From an uncultured Bacteroidales bacterium (GTDB taxonomy: Bacteria; Bacteroidota; Bacteroidia; Bacteroidales; UBA932), in the NCBI GenBank assembly GCA_945487035.1, contig CALYTI010000001.1, positions 62,001 to 126,000 of the forward strand: 64,000 bases of DNA, read 5' to 3'. Below the pieces are notes generated by a model. The model saw only the letters and a list, made by a program, of their open reading frames with translations. It was not told the origin of the DNA and did no database searches. A program made the position numbers and the translations under genes. Of the stretch, positions 46,635 through 55,469 are shown one piece after another; positions within the stretch are counted from its first letter, which is position 1; each line of letters starts with the position of its first letter.

Positions 46635-49121
46635 CTATTTGCCGAGGCTTCCTGAGCCGGCTCTTGAGAGCTCGTCCAGAACTCCGACTTTCCTCTGACG
46701 GGTCTGGTGTGCCTTTCCGAAGTTCCAGGTAAGGTCGAAGATCAGCTTCTGGGTGTAGTATTTCTGGAGTATGGTAGCGCTTGTCCCTTCTGCCCCGTCG
46801 ATAATGAGGTCAATGTCCTGCTGGGAGCTTCTGAAGATGTCGTCGAGCTTGATAGCGAGTGTCATCCTGTCACCGAGAAGGTTTTTCTTGACGGCTATGT
46901 TGCTGCCCCAGCCTGAGTGTACGCGGTAGGTATCCACTACCATAGGGGCACGCCAATAGCCGTCCAAATCTATCTTCCAGTCCTTAGGAAGCACGAAGGA
47001 GAGTGCCGTATAGACATTGCAGGAGAGAGATTTGCGGCTCTCTTCCGTCTTCATATTGGTAGAGTTGATATAGACCCCGGTGAGGTTGAGTGTCCACTGC
47101 ATCCACTTGGTGACAGGAAGTGCAGAGACGCTGGCGGCGGCATAGGCCATCAGGTTGCGTCCATAATTGTCCCACATAAGGAGGGATACCCCTGTTTCAG
47201 GCTCTATGCTCGGCACCTGGGTGATGCTGTTGTTGCTGGCATCAAACCCGAGCGAAAGGCTGTAATGCTGCCTGTAGTTTGCAGTGAGGGCGAAGTCGCT
47301 GGAGTACATAGGCTGTATGTCCGGATTTCCTATGGTGTAGGTGCGGGCGTCCACATAGGTCTTGGTAGGGTTGAGCTGGGAGTAGAAAGGACGCTGGATG
47401 CGGCGGCTGTAGGAGGCCATGAGCATAAGCTTTTCATTCGGATTCCAGCCCATGAACAAGGTAGGGAAAAGGTCGAAGTAGGACCTTGAAGTCTGGTCTC
47501 CTGCGGAAATCCAGTCACCGGCGGAGTGGGTGTATTCCCCGCGCAGTCCGAGCTTGAAGGAAAGCTTGGGGCTCAACTGGCCTGCAAAGGTGGTGTAAAG
47601 GGCTCCGATGTGCTCTGTGTAGATGAAATCGTTGACCAGGTCCGGGATGCCTGTAGAGATCTCCAGGCTCTGGTTGTCAGTTACGGAAAGAGCATACTTT
47701 CCACCGGCTTCGAGCATGTATTTGCCAAAGACAACGCCCTGATAATCAAGCTTTGCAGAGTACACGTCATAGGCTCTGTCGGAGTTTATGGTCTTTACGC
47801 CATCCTGGGCGATAGGGTTTCCCACAATAGTGGTGATGTCATCCTGGCGGTTGCGGTCCTCTCCGTTGTTGCGGAAGTAGTCCAGGTTGGCCGTCATTTC
47901 TGAAGACCTTGCCGGGTCGAAGATATGGGTCCAGTTGAGATTGGCCATGTACTGTATGCCCTTGCTCTTGTTGTTGATTGTCGATACGGTGCTCATCGTA
48001 GGCTGGCCGTCTATCGACATCGAGGTGTTGCTGTCGTCCGTGCTGAAAATGCTGTAATCTCCAGGAACATAGAGTATTGCACCTACCGTATTCTTGTCGT
48101 CAACAAACCAGTCCGCGCCGAGTTTGACATTGTAGTTGTGGAAGAACTGTCCATGCACTGAGCGGGAAAGCTGCTGGTATTGCCCAAGTCCGCTGAGATC
48201 AGGATAACTGATGTTGTTGGTCAGGCCGAAAGGATTGTTGTAGAAGCCCTCGTAGATGCTGAACAGGGTGTTGACTTTCTTGGTGCGGTTGTTGAGATTG
48301 AGCCAGAAGCTCTGCTGCCAAGGTGTCATGTCTATGTCGGAGAAGTGCATTGCTCCGCCGCCCAGACCCATTGAGCCGTTGAGTCCCTGGAAGATGGATT
48401 TCTTGGTTTTGATGTTGATGATTCCGCCCTGTCCTGCCGCATCGTACTTGGCGGAAGGATGTTCCATCAGTTCGAATTTGTCTATGCTTTCGCCATTTGT
48501 GCTGCGCAGCAGGGATTCGAGGCTTTTGCCGTCAACGTTGGATGGCCTTCCGTCAATCCAGACCTGGACTGTCTTACCATTGAGTTTGATGTTGCCGTCT
48601 TTGTCGATAGTAACTCCCGGAGCTTTTTTGATGAGGTCAAGTGCATTGCTTCCCTGGGAGAATGCGCTCTGGGAGACGTTCATCACGACTTTGTCGATTT
48701 TCATTTCGACGAGTTTCACCCTTTCGGTTACGGTGGCTCCGCTGAGCATCTCGGAATCGGGGGCAAGGGCTATCGTTTCCATAGTGTTGAGTCCGGTCTG
48801 CAGGCAGAATTCACGGGTGGCATCGCTGTATCCTATCATCGATACGCGCAGGGTGTAGTCCCCGGTCTCTGTCTGAATTTCATAAGAACCCTTCTCGTCG
48901 CAGGCTATTCCGGTCACAACATTGCCTGCGACATCAAGAAGGGCGACGGTTGCCCAGCCGAGGGGCTCACCGTTTGCAGCGTCCACGACGGTACCTTTTA
49001 CGGTGGAGAGCTGCTGTCTGAGGATTCTAGCCTCAGACTGGCTACAGAAGATTAACATAGCGGCGGCAAGCATCGCAGCCTTCAGAATCGGTGTTTTCAT
49101 AGTGATGTATTTTGTATTCAT
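46635..49121 (-). CDS. Outer membrane beta-barrel/TonB-dependent receptor family protein with carboxypeptidase-like regulatory domain
   Basis: 'STVKGTVVDAANGEPLGWATVALLD', plug-like 'DLIKKAPGVTIDKDGNIKLNGKTVQVWIDGRPS', barrel tail. The listed N-terminal extension beyond 49121 is repeat DNA. Confidence 0.88.
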   Translation of the reverse strand: MNTKYITMKTPILKAAMLAAAMLIFCSQSEARILRQQLSTVKGTVVDAANGEPLGWATVALLDVAGNVVTGIACDEKGSYEIQTETGDYTLRVSMIGYSDATREFCLQTGLNTMETIALAPDSEMLSGATVTERVKLVEMKIDKVVMNVSQSAFSQGSNALDLIKKAPGVTIDKDGNIKLNGKTVQVWIDGRPSNVDGKSLESLLRSTNGESIDKFELMEHPSAKYDAAGQGGIINIKTKKSIFQGLNGSMGLGGGAMHFSDIDMTPWQQSFWLNLNNRTKKVNTLFSIYEGFYNNPFGLTNNISYPDLSGLGQYQQLSRSVHGQFFHNYNVKLGADWFVDDKNTVGAILYVPGDYSIFSTDDSNTSMSIDGQPTMSTVSTINNKSKGIQYMANLNWTHIFDPARSSEMTANLDYFRNNGEDRNRQDDITTIVGNPIAQDGVKTINSDRAYDVYSAKLDYQGVVFGKYMLEAGGKYALSVTDNQSLEISTGIPDLVNDFIYTEHIGALYTTFAGQLSPKLSFKLGLRGEYTHSAGDWISAGDQTSRSYFDLFPTLFMGWNPNEKLMLMASYSRRIQRPFYSQLNPTKTYVDARTYTIGNPDIQPMYSSDFALTANYRQHYSLSLGFDASNNSITQVPSIEPETGVSLLMWDNYGRNLMAYAAASVSALPVTKWMQWTLNLTGVYINSTNMKTEESRKSLSCNVYTALSFVLPKDWKIDLDGYWRAPMVVDTYRVHSGWGSNIAVKKNLLGDRMTLAIKLDDIFRSSQQDIDLIIDGAEGTSATILQKYYTQKLIFDLTWNFGKAHQTRQRKVGVLDELSRAGSGSLGK

Positions 49122-49135
49122 ATTCTTCTTTATTA

Positions 49136-49315
49136 TACTGTCAAACTCTGTTTGTTCTCTGGTGTTTGCTATTTGGTCTTTGGTCACTGATCTTTGGTTT
49201 TTGTCCTCTAATCTTTGACCTTTGGTCACTGATCTTTGTCCTCTAATCTTTGACCTTTGCTCACTGAACTTTGGCCTTTTGTCTATGCTCACTGACTTTT
49301 GGTTTTTGGCCTATA
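49136..49315 (-). repeat. Degenerate 7-bp-periodic tract immediately upstream of the OMP gene
   Basis: Minus strand parses in heptads: aggccaa agttcag tgagcaa aggtcaa agattag aggacaa agatcag tgaccaa aggtcaa agattag aggacaa aaaccaa agatcag tgaccaa agaccaa. Confidence 0.8.
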
Positions 49316-49549
49316 TTTTTTTGTCTTCAAAGTCCGCTTTCCGGTTTTCTTGGGGGTCAACTTTTCCGGCTTTCTTCGATGGTGCAAAGATATGGCGACA
49401 TTTCGAGACTGCAATCTCCTCAATGTGGACAAACACCAGGACCACAACCATTGATTATCAGTACTTTAGCAAATTCCCATACGGACAACGCACAAAAACT
49501 CACCCCTATTCTCATGTACGGACCGCGCTTTTTTACCCAAATCTTTGCC

Positions 49550-49651
49550 GGCAGGCAGTCTGTACACCAGATACACTTCTCCTGTACAAACTGCCGTATT
49601 TCACCTGCTTCGTACACCAGAGAGGCTTTTCCTGTACGGACTGCCTGCTGG
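49550..49651. repeat. Paired ~36-bp palindromic units enclosed by a larger inverted repeat
   Basis: ggcaggcagtctgtacacc...ctcctgtacaaactg and ctgcttcgtacaccagagaggcttttcctgtacggactgcctgctgg; outer GGCAGGCAGTC/GACTGCCTGC. Confidence 0.75.
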
Positions 49652-49807
49652 AGGAATCGTAACATTGGAGTGGTAGTTTTGACTGTTTAAGATAGAGAAA
49701 GGTAAGATCTTGATTTATAACTATTTGCAGATAATCAGGTGTCCCAAAAGGGTATCTGATTTTTCTGAAATTACTGATAGTCAGAGAGTTAACTTTCCGC
49801 AATATCC

Positions 49808-49884
49808 TGTTCCAAATCGTTTGGTGATACACCCCAGAGTAGAGCAGCGTAGAATGCAGGTTCATCACCAAACGATTTGGAACA
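49808..49884. repeat. 21-bp perfect inverted repeat with 35-bp spacer
   Basis: TGTTCCAAATCGTTTGGTGAT (49808-49828) / ATCACCAAACGATTTGGAACA (49864-49884). Confidence 0.9.
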
Positions 49885-49886
49885 AC

Positions 49887-49928
49887 ACCACTGCACTATC
49901 ACCACTGCACTATCACCACTGCACTATC
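49887..49928 (+). repeat. Three perfect 14-bp tandem repeats
   Basis: accactgcactatc x3. Confidence 0.95.
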
Positions 49929-50058
49929 ACCCGGGCTGGGCTGACATGGGAAATGACAAAGAGGCAGGCAAAGGAAGAGTGAAGGATATTTGGTTTTTCG
50001 CGGATGAATGAGTAGATTGCGGGGATTTTGGAAAAACAGAAATCGGAAACACAGAAAT

Positions 50059-50814
50059 ATGAATCAGGTATGGCTCAGTGCGGCGGGCCTCAGTCTCGCC
50101 ACCATCATAGGCTCCCTATTGGGATTTTTGATAAAATCCCTCCCCCACAAATGGAATGACGCCGTTCTCGGCTTCTGCGCGGGAGTAATGCTCGCGGCAT
50201 CTACCATAGGCCTTATTCTTCCGGCTGCGGAAGAAGCCGGAATAGGAAGATGGTGGCTTATTCTCATTGGAGTGGTCTGCGGAATGCTTCTGCTCAACCT
50301 GATGGACCTGGTGACACCGCACCTGCACCATATCACCGGACTGGATGAAGAGGCGCACAAGCACAATGCTTCGCTCAATCACGTGCTGCTCTTCGTACTC
50401 GCCATTGCCCTGCACAAACTGCCGGAAGGCATAGCGGCCGGAGTGGGCTTCAATGCAGCCGACAGCTCAGACGCCTGGGCAGTGACACTTGGTATTGCGC
50501 TGCAAAATATTCCCGAAGGGATGGTAGTCATCGCGCCCCTTCTCATCACAGGCGTTTCGAAACTGCGCACCTTCCTCATTTCGCTAGCAATAGCGCTGCT
50601 CGAAGTGGTGGGCGTGTGGATAGGCTACGGGATGGGCGCAATATCTCCCGTTATGCTCCCGGTGATGCTATCCCTCGCCGGAGGCGCTATGCTTTATGTG
50701 ATTAGCGATGAGATGATACCGGAGACCCACGCTCACGGCTACCAAAAGCTTGCAACCTATGCGCTGGTGCTGGGCTTCGTGACTCTTGTGTTTCTGGATA
50801 TGGCTTTTGCATAG
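50059..50814 (+). CDS. ZIP family metal transporter
   Basis: 'ALHKLPEGIAAGVGF', 'GIALQNIPEGMVVIAPLL'. Confidence 0.93.
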   Translation: MNQVWLSAAGLSLATIIGSLLGFLIKSLPHKWNDAVLGFCAGVMLAASTIGLILPAAEEAGIGRWWLILIGVVCGMLLLNLMDLVTPHLHHITGLDEEAHKHNASLNHVLLFVLAIALHKLPEGIAAGVGFNAADSSDAWAVTLGIALQNIPEGMVVIAPLLITGVSKLRTFLISLAIALLEVVGVWIGYGMGAISPVMLPVMLSLAGGAMLYVISDEMIPETHAHGYQKLATYALVLGFVTLVFLDMAFA

Positions 50815-50820
50815 GGACTT

Positions 50821-51288
50821 ATGGAATACCTTTCACGTGAACGCTATGATGAGATTTCCGCCGAACTCAAGCAGTTGATTGAGGTGGAATACCCTAAGAT
50901 ACGCGAGGAACTCTCGGAGGCGCGTGCGCAGGGAGACCTGAGCGAAAACTTCGAATACAGGGCGGCGCGGCGTGCCCAGGCCAAGACCATAAGCCGCATC
51001 AACTTCCTGCAGAAGGTGCTGCGCTACTCGCGGGTGATTGACACCAAGACTTTGCCGACTGACCGCATCTCACTGCTTAGCAGGGTGACATTCACCAATC
51101 TTGCGAGCGGGGTGCAGATGTGCTACACCATTGTCAGCCATCACGAGATGAATCTGGAAGCCGGCAAAATGTCCTGCAACTCCCCTATCGGCCGTGCCCT
51201 GATGGGCAGGAAGGCCGGCGAGATTGTCGAGGTCGAGGTTCCCGCCGGCAGGCTGCGGCTGCACATTGATGAGGTGAGCTGCGGATAG
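50821..51288 (+). CDS. greA: Transcription elongation factor GreA family
   Basis: 'EVEYPKIREELSEARAQGDLSENFEYRAARRAQ', 'SPIGRALMGRKAGEIVEVEVPAG'. Confidence 0.9.
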   Translation: MEYLSRERYDEISAELKQLIEVEYPKIREELSEARAQGDLSENFEYRAARRAQAKTISRINFLQKVLRYSRVIDTKTLPTDRISLLSRVTFTNLASGVQMCYTIVSHHEMNLEAGKMSCNSPIGRALMGRKAGEIVEVEVPAGRLRLHIDEVSCG

Positions 51289-51290
51289 TC

Positions 51291-52241
51291 TCAGTATTCT
51301 ATATAGTTAATCCTCTCGCCGCCTTTCAGGGTGACCCAGGTGGTGAAGTGGCGGCTGCCTTCCTTGAGCACTATCACACGGCCCCCGTTGGGCAGGTCGT
51401 TGTAAACCGTGTCCCCGCCGGAATATCTTCCGTAAGCCAGAAGGATGCCGCGGTTGTTGATGGCGTAGTCATTGTTGTGGTCGTGACCGCAGAAGACGCC
51501 CATCACGTCGCCGCACTCCAGCATAGCATTGAAGAGGCCGCTGTTGAGTTGCGGGTCGCATACCGCTTCGCCGAAAGTTCCCACCCTCGGCAGCTCGGCC
51601 TTATATTCAGGGAAAGGAATATGAAGGAAGGCAAGGCTCGGTACGGGCTCGCCTCCGTTAGCCTCCGTGAATGCGCGGCTGGTCTGCCAGTACCAGCAGA
51701 CCTGGTCGGTGTGCACCGGCTCATACATCTTCTGGTCCCAGAGATATGTGCCTGAATCAAAGCAATATAGCAGCGCTGCAAGCTTGTCCGAGCCGTGCTC
51801 CAGGATGCTTACGGTGTAGTCCGGCGACGGGTTGTCTCCCCTGTCAGGGAACAGGTTGCCGGGAAGCGTGCGCACCAGGTCATAAAGCTCGGTATTTGTA
51901 GGCCCCCAGTTGTCGTCGTGGTTGCCGAAGCATATTGCAAATGGCAGTTCCCTTCGGGTAATATGCGACAGAAGGTCCAGATAGGCGGTATCCGCCGGCG
52001 CGCCATAGACAAGGTCGCCTGTAATAACCACCAGATCAGGCTTTTCGAAATCCAACAGCTCGTCCACCCTTTCAAGCATTATGTCGCTGCGGCTGTCTTT
52101 GTAGATATAATGCAAGTCAGTGAGTTGCAGGATTTTGAACTCTCCGTTCGGGTTGAAGCGAAGTTGAACGCCTCCGGGTTGGCGTGTGCAGGCACTCAAG
52201 GCGCAGGCCGCGATGGCCAAGGTTAAAAGTATCTTTTTCAT
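51291..52241 (-). CDS. Metallophosphoesterase lipoprotein
   Basis: 'FKILQLTDLHY', 'DLVVITGDLVYG', 'ICFGNHDDNWG', 'GVFCGHDHNNDY'. Confidence 0.92.
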   Translation of the reverse strand: MKKILLTLAIAACALSACTRQPGGVQLRFNPNGEFKILQLTDLHYIYKDSRSDIMLERVDELLDFEKPDLVVITGDLVYGAPADTAYLDLLSHITRRELPFAICFGNHDDNWGPTNTELYDLVRTLPGNLFPDRGDNPSPDYTVSILEHGSDKLAALLYCFDSGTYLWDQKMYEPVHTDQVCWYWQTSRAFTEANGGEPVPSLAFLHIPFPEYKAELPRVGTFGEAVCDPQLNSGLFNAMLECGDVMGVFCGHDHNNDYAINNRGILLAYGRYSGGDTVYNDLPNGGRVIVLKEGSRHFTTWVTLKGGERINYIEY

Positions 52242-52271
52242 TATCAATTTGTTATCAGTAAATCCTTCGTT

Positions 52272-52697
52272 TCAATCCGTAAACTTCACCCCGATTCTTC
52301 GCAGAAACTCTTCGGGAGAAAGGAGCATAGGGGCATTCAGTCCACTTTCGAGGACAGCTTTATCCCTGGTGATTATCACCCTGCAACCGTTCTGCTTTGC
52401 ACATTCAATCTGAGCGGCATCTTCAAAATCGTCTATCTCCAATGATTGCGCATCGCAATACTGCCTGTAGTCCATTGGCAGAATCCGGAACAACTCCGAT
52501 ATGTCGCGGGCCGCAAGGGAGCATTGATATTTCCTTGATACATAGAGCACATTCAGAGCTGTAACGAGAGAAATGCACAATTCAAACTGGGGTACCTGCC
52601 CGGCCATCACTATGGTCTTCGCAACACCATCTCCCATACGCCCTGTATAAAAGTCCAGGACTATGTTTGTATCCAGAAATACTCTTACCGCTTCCAT
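52272..52697 (-). CDS. PIN domain toxin (VapC-like)
   Basis: 'VFLDTNIVLDFYTGR', 'DFEDAAQIECAKQNGCRVIITRDKAVLES'. Confidence 0.85.
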   Translation of the reverse strand: MEAVRVFLDTNIVLDFYTGRMGDGVAKTIVMAGQVPQFELCISLVTALNVLYVSRKYQCSLAARDISELFRILPMDYRQYCDAQSLEIDDFEDAAQIECAKQNGCRVIITRDKAVLESGLNAPMLLSPEEFLRRIGVKFTD

Positions 52698-53203
52698 ATT
52701 CTCAAAAGTCTTTCATCCGCCTCCAACTCGCTGCTTGAAGGCCGGACAGGCATTATTCCGGCATACTTTTCGACTGACGGGCAATTGAGCCCGGACAGGT
52801 CAACAGCAGGGAGAACACCGGAACTTCGCAAATCCTCATCTACAAGCCTTTCTATATAGCGTTTGGCACTCAGGCCCAGCTGCATTGAACGCTGCCTTAT
52901 TTTACTGTACAGATCGGGCGCTGTTCCATAGGCCGCACGCGGCTCCCTCAATACCGGGGAACTGTAGCCCTCCACAAGAGTGCGGACATCTTCAACTCCG
53001 GTGATTTCTATCCCCAGCGCATCGGAAATCTCCTGCAGCATAGCAATAGTGAAATTGTGCTGCCCGCTGAGCCACCGGCTCACTTCCGAAGGACTCTTGC
53101 CCATCAGCTCGGCAAACTGCTTTTTGCTCAGCCCGCGCTCCGCCAAGGCCTCCTTTATTTGTTCTGCGACTATCGCTTGTCGGCTTGATGCTGTCGGTTT
53201 CAT
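52685..53203 (-). CDS. XRE-HTH antitoxin with C-terminal PIN-neutralizing-like tail
   Basis: 'IKEALAERGLSKKQFAELMGKSPSEVSRWLSGQHNFTIAMLQEISDALGI'; 13-bp overlap with the PIN ORF. Start trimmed to MKPTASS. Confidence 0.8.
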   Translation of the reverse strand: MKPTASSRQAIVAEQIKEALAERGLSKKQFAELMGKSPSEVSRWLSGQHNFTIAMLQEISDALGIEITGVEDVRTLVEGYSSPVLREPRAAYGTAPDLYSKIRQRSMQLGLSAKRYIERLVDEDLRSSGVLPAVDLSGLNCPSVEKYAGIMPVRPSSSELEADERLLRIWKR

Positions 53204-53220
53204 ATTGCAAAGGTAAGTAT

Positions 53221-53257
53221 ATTTCACATATAATGCAAATTTAATTATATGTAAATC
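53221..53257. promoter_or_regulatory. Palindromic operator candidate of the XRE/PIN module
   Basis: ATTTcACATATAAT-gcaaattta-ATTATATGTAAAT. Confidence 0.55.
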
Positions 53258-53311
53258 GCCCTTGCGCTTATCGGATTTGCAAAATAAGCAATCTTTGCCT
53301 AGATTTGGATT

Positions 53312-53728
53312 ATGAAAAAGAAAATCTATTTTGCCGGCTCGATTCGCGGCGGACGTCAGGATGCGGAGCTTTACAAGCGCATCATTGCTTATATTCAACG
53401 CGAGCACATTGTCCTTACGGAGCACGTCGGGGACCTGTCCCTCGGCAAACACGAGGGCAAGCCGGACCGCGACAAATGCATCTATGATGAGGATACCGCC
53501 TGGCTACGGGAATCGGACCTTGTCATCGCAGAATGCACAACCACCTCTCTAGGAGTCGGTTACGAGCTCGGCTATGCCGAGGCCCACGGCATTCCGGTGC
53601 ACATTTTCTACGACAGGTCCCGCACCCGACTCTCGGCAATGCTCACCGGCAACGATTATTTCCACATTCACCCCTACACAAGCGAAGAGGAAATCTATCC
53701 CGTCCTGGACAGCATACTTGGGGCGTAG
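53312..53728 (+). CDS. Nucleoside 2-deoxyribosyltransferase-like / DNPH1(Rcl)-like
   Basis: 'KKIYFAGSIRGGRQD', 'DLVIAECTTTSLGVGYELGYAEAHGIPV'. Confidence 0.88.
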   Translation: MKKKIYFAGSIRGGRQDAELYKRIIAYIQREHIVLTEHVGDLSLGKHEGKPDRDKCIYDEDTAWLRESDLVIAECTTTSLGVGYELGYAEAHGIPVHIFYDRSRTRLSAMLTGNDYFHIHPYTSEEEIYPVLDSILGA

Positions 53729-53805
53729 GGGCAAGGCGGAGATTTGATTGGCGTATTACATTTATCAAAAAAAAGCATTACCTTTGTCTTCCGAAGAATC
53801 AGGAA

Positions 53806-54429
53806 ATGGAAGACAGGAAAAGCAGAAGGGGCGGAGCGCGCCCCGGGGCGGGACATCCCAAGGGTGACAGCAGGATGATATCTTTCCGCGCCCCCGGCCC
53901 TCTGGCGGAGCAGCTGGAAGGGATGGAGAACCGTACGGAGTTCATCAGACAGGCACTCGCCTGGGCCGTCAGGGAACGCGGGCATCACCCGGGATTCCCC
54001 GGTCACGCCGTTCCGGCAGGCAGTGTCCGTCCGCTCTCGCTCCCCTATTACGACTTCAGCGTGGTTGCGGGGTTCCCCGTCCCGCTGGACAACGACGAAC
54101 GCTCGCAGGACATCGACATACTCTCGATGCTCTGTCCGCATCCTGAAGCGTCATATCTCATACGTGTCAGCGGCAACTCGATGATTGACGCGGGCGTGCT
54201 CAGCGGGGACATAGTCATAGTGGACAAGAGCAACCGCAACCCAGGTCCCCACGAGATTGCGATGTGCGAGCTCAACGGCGAATATACCCTCAAGCACTTC
54301 GTCCTAGAGCAGGGGCAGGGATGGCTCGTCCCGGCGAATCCCGAATACCCCAGGATACGCATCAGCCCGGAGGACGACTTCAGCGTCTGGGGCACAGTGA
54401 CATATATTATCCACAAAGCAAGAGACTAG
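53806..54429 (+). CDS. UmuD/LexA-like S24 peptidase with N-terminal ribbon-helix-helix-like segment
   Basis: 'VSGNSMIDAGVLSGDIVIVDKS', 'NGEYTLKHFVLE', 'LVPANPEYPRIRI'; N-terminal 'GGARPGAGHPKGDSRMISFRAPGPLAEQLEGMENRTEFIRQAL'. Listed ORF start 53533 is too far upstream. Confidence 0.85.
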   Translation: MEDRKSRRGGARPGAGHPKGDSRMISFRAPGPLAEQLEGMENRTEFIRQALAWAVRERGHHPGFPGHAVPAGSVRPLSLPYYDFSVVAGFPVPLDNDERSQDIDILSMLCPHPEASYLIRVSGNSMIDAGVLSGDIVIVDKSNRNPGPHEIAMCELNGEYTLKHFVLEQGQGWLVPANPEYPRIRISPEDDFSVWGTVTYIIHKARD

Positions 54430-54517
54430 CTACGACGGTTCACTGCCATATTTTTCCAGTTTCTATTCCTATATTTGCAGCAGGACAAAACGCAATGGCA
54501 AGACACAACGCACAGAA

Positions 54518-55012
54518 ATGAGAGATTTTGCTGCAATAGATTTCGAGACGGCCAACGAGCAGCCGTCCAGCGTGTGCTCCGTAGGAATAGTGATAGTGCG
54601 GGACGGCTGCGTTGCCGACTCGTACTATAGCCTGATTCATCCGGAGCCGGAGTATTACCAATGGTTCTGCCGGCAGGTGCACGGGCTGGGACCGGAAGAT
54701 ACCGACGACGCCCCCGTATTCCCCAAGGTTTGGGAAAATATTGCACCGCTCATCGAGGGACTGCCGCTGGTGGCACACAATTCGCGTTTCGACGAAGGCT
54801 GCCTCAAGGCCGTGTTCCGCGTATATCAGATGGACTACCCGGACTACGAATTCCACGACACCCTCGCGGCATCCCGCCGGCATTTCGGGCGCAGGCTTCC
54901 CAACCACCAGCTTCAGACCGTCGCCGCCGCCTGCGGCTATGACCTCGTCAATCACCACCACGCCCTCGCTGACGCCGAAGCCTGCGCCGCGATTGCGCTG
55001 AAGCTCCTGTAG
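54518..55012 (+). CDS. DnaQ-like 3'-5' exonuclease (DEDDh)
   Basis: 'FAAIDFETANEQPSSVCSVGIVIV', 'LVAHNSRFDEGCL', 'HHALADAEACAAIAL'. Confidence 0.92.
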   Translation: MRDFAAIDFETANEQPSSVCSVGIVIVRDGCVADSYYSLIHPEPEYYQWFCRQVHGLGPEDTDDAPVFPKVWENIAPLIEGLPLVAHNSRFDEGCLKAVFRVYQMDYPDYEFHDTLAASRRHFGRRLPNHQLQTVAAACGYDLVNHHHALADAEACAAIALKLL

Positions 55013-55090
55013 GCAATTTCACCCCATCATTTTTGCTCTTTCACAGCTTTTCAGATACTGTTTCATCGGGTGTGTCCTGCTGAATACTGG

Positions 55091-55350
55091 AATCTGTACG
55101 GGGAAAAGCCCTATTTCCGTACGGATGAGCCGGTAACTTCAATCGGTACGGATTTACCCGGTGTTTCCGTACGGATTGCCGATAGACTGTAAGCTGCCGG
55201 CACCTCGTTTGCTCTGGCGGTGCAACTGCGAAGAATCCGGAAACTTTGACCTGCCTGCTATGAAATCCGTGCGCAGAAAAGGCGTTTCTGCGCACGGACT
55301 GAACGAAAATTGCAATCGGTGCGCAAATAAGGCGTTTCTGCGCACCGATT
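55091..55350. repeat. Two pairs of ~36-bp palindromic units, each pair spaced 50 bp
   Basis: Units start at 55091, 55141, 55264, 55314: aatctgtacgg...ttccgtacggat; aatcggtacgg...ttccgtacggatt; aatccgtgcgcagaaaaggcgtttctgcgcacggact; aatcggtgcgcaaataaggcgtttctgcgcaccgatt. Confidence 0.88.
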
Positions 55351-55469
55351 TCTTTTGTCTGGAATTGATTTACTACGGAACACTCGATGAAACACTACCA
55401 TGGCGTCACTTTGATAAGGGATGGTTAATAGGTAGCAGATTGCTTCTATGTTACAGTAATAGAACCCCC

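Noticed and set aside
49121-49292. N-terminal extension of the 885-aa ORF (MSIDKRPKFSEQRSKIRGQRSVTKGQ...)
   Set aside because: It is translation of the 7-bp-periodic tract; a normal start (MNTKYITMKTPILKAAML...) lies at 49121 or 49100.
49887-49928. Possible CRISPR or phase-variable coding repeat (14-bp x3)
   Set aside because: Perfect tandem repeat without spacers and outside any credible ORF.
53533-53805. Upstream part of the 298-aa ORF beginning MHNHLSRSRLRARLCRG
   Set aside because: Out-of-frame overlap with the DNPH1-like gene; the S24 protein starts naturally at 53806.
55091-55350. Possible CRISPR array (36-bp palindromic units at 50-bp spacing)
   Set aside because: Units differ in sequence, come in pairs only, spacers are ~14 bp, and no cas genes are present.
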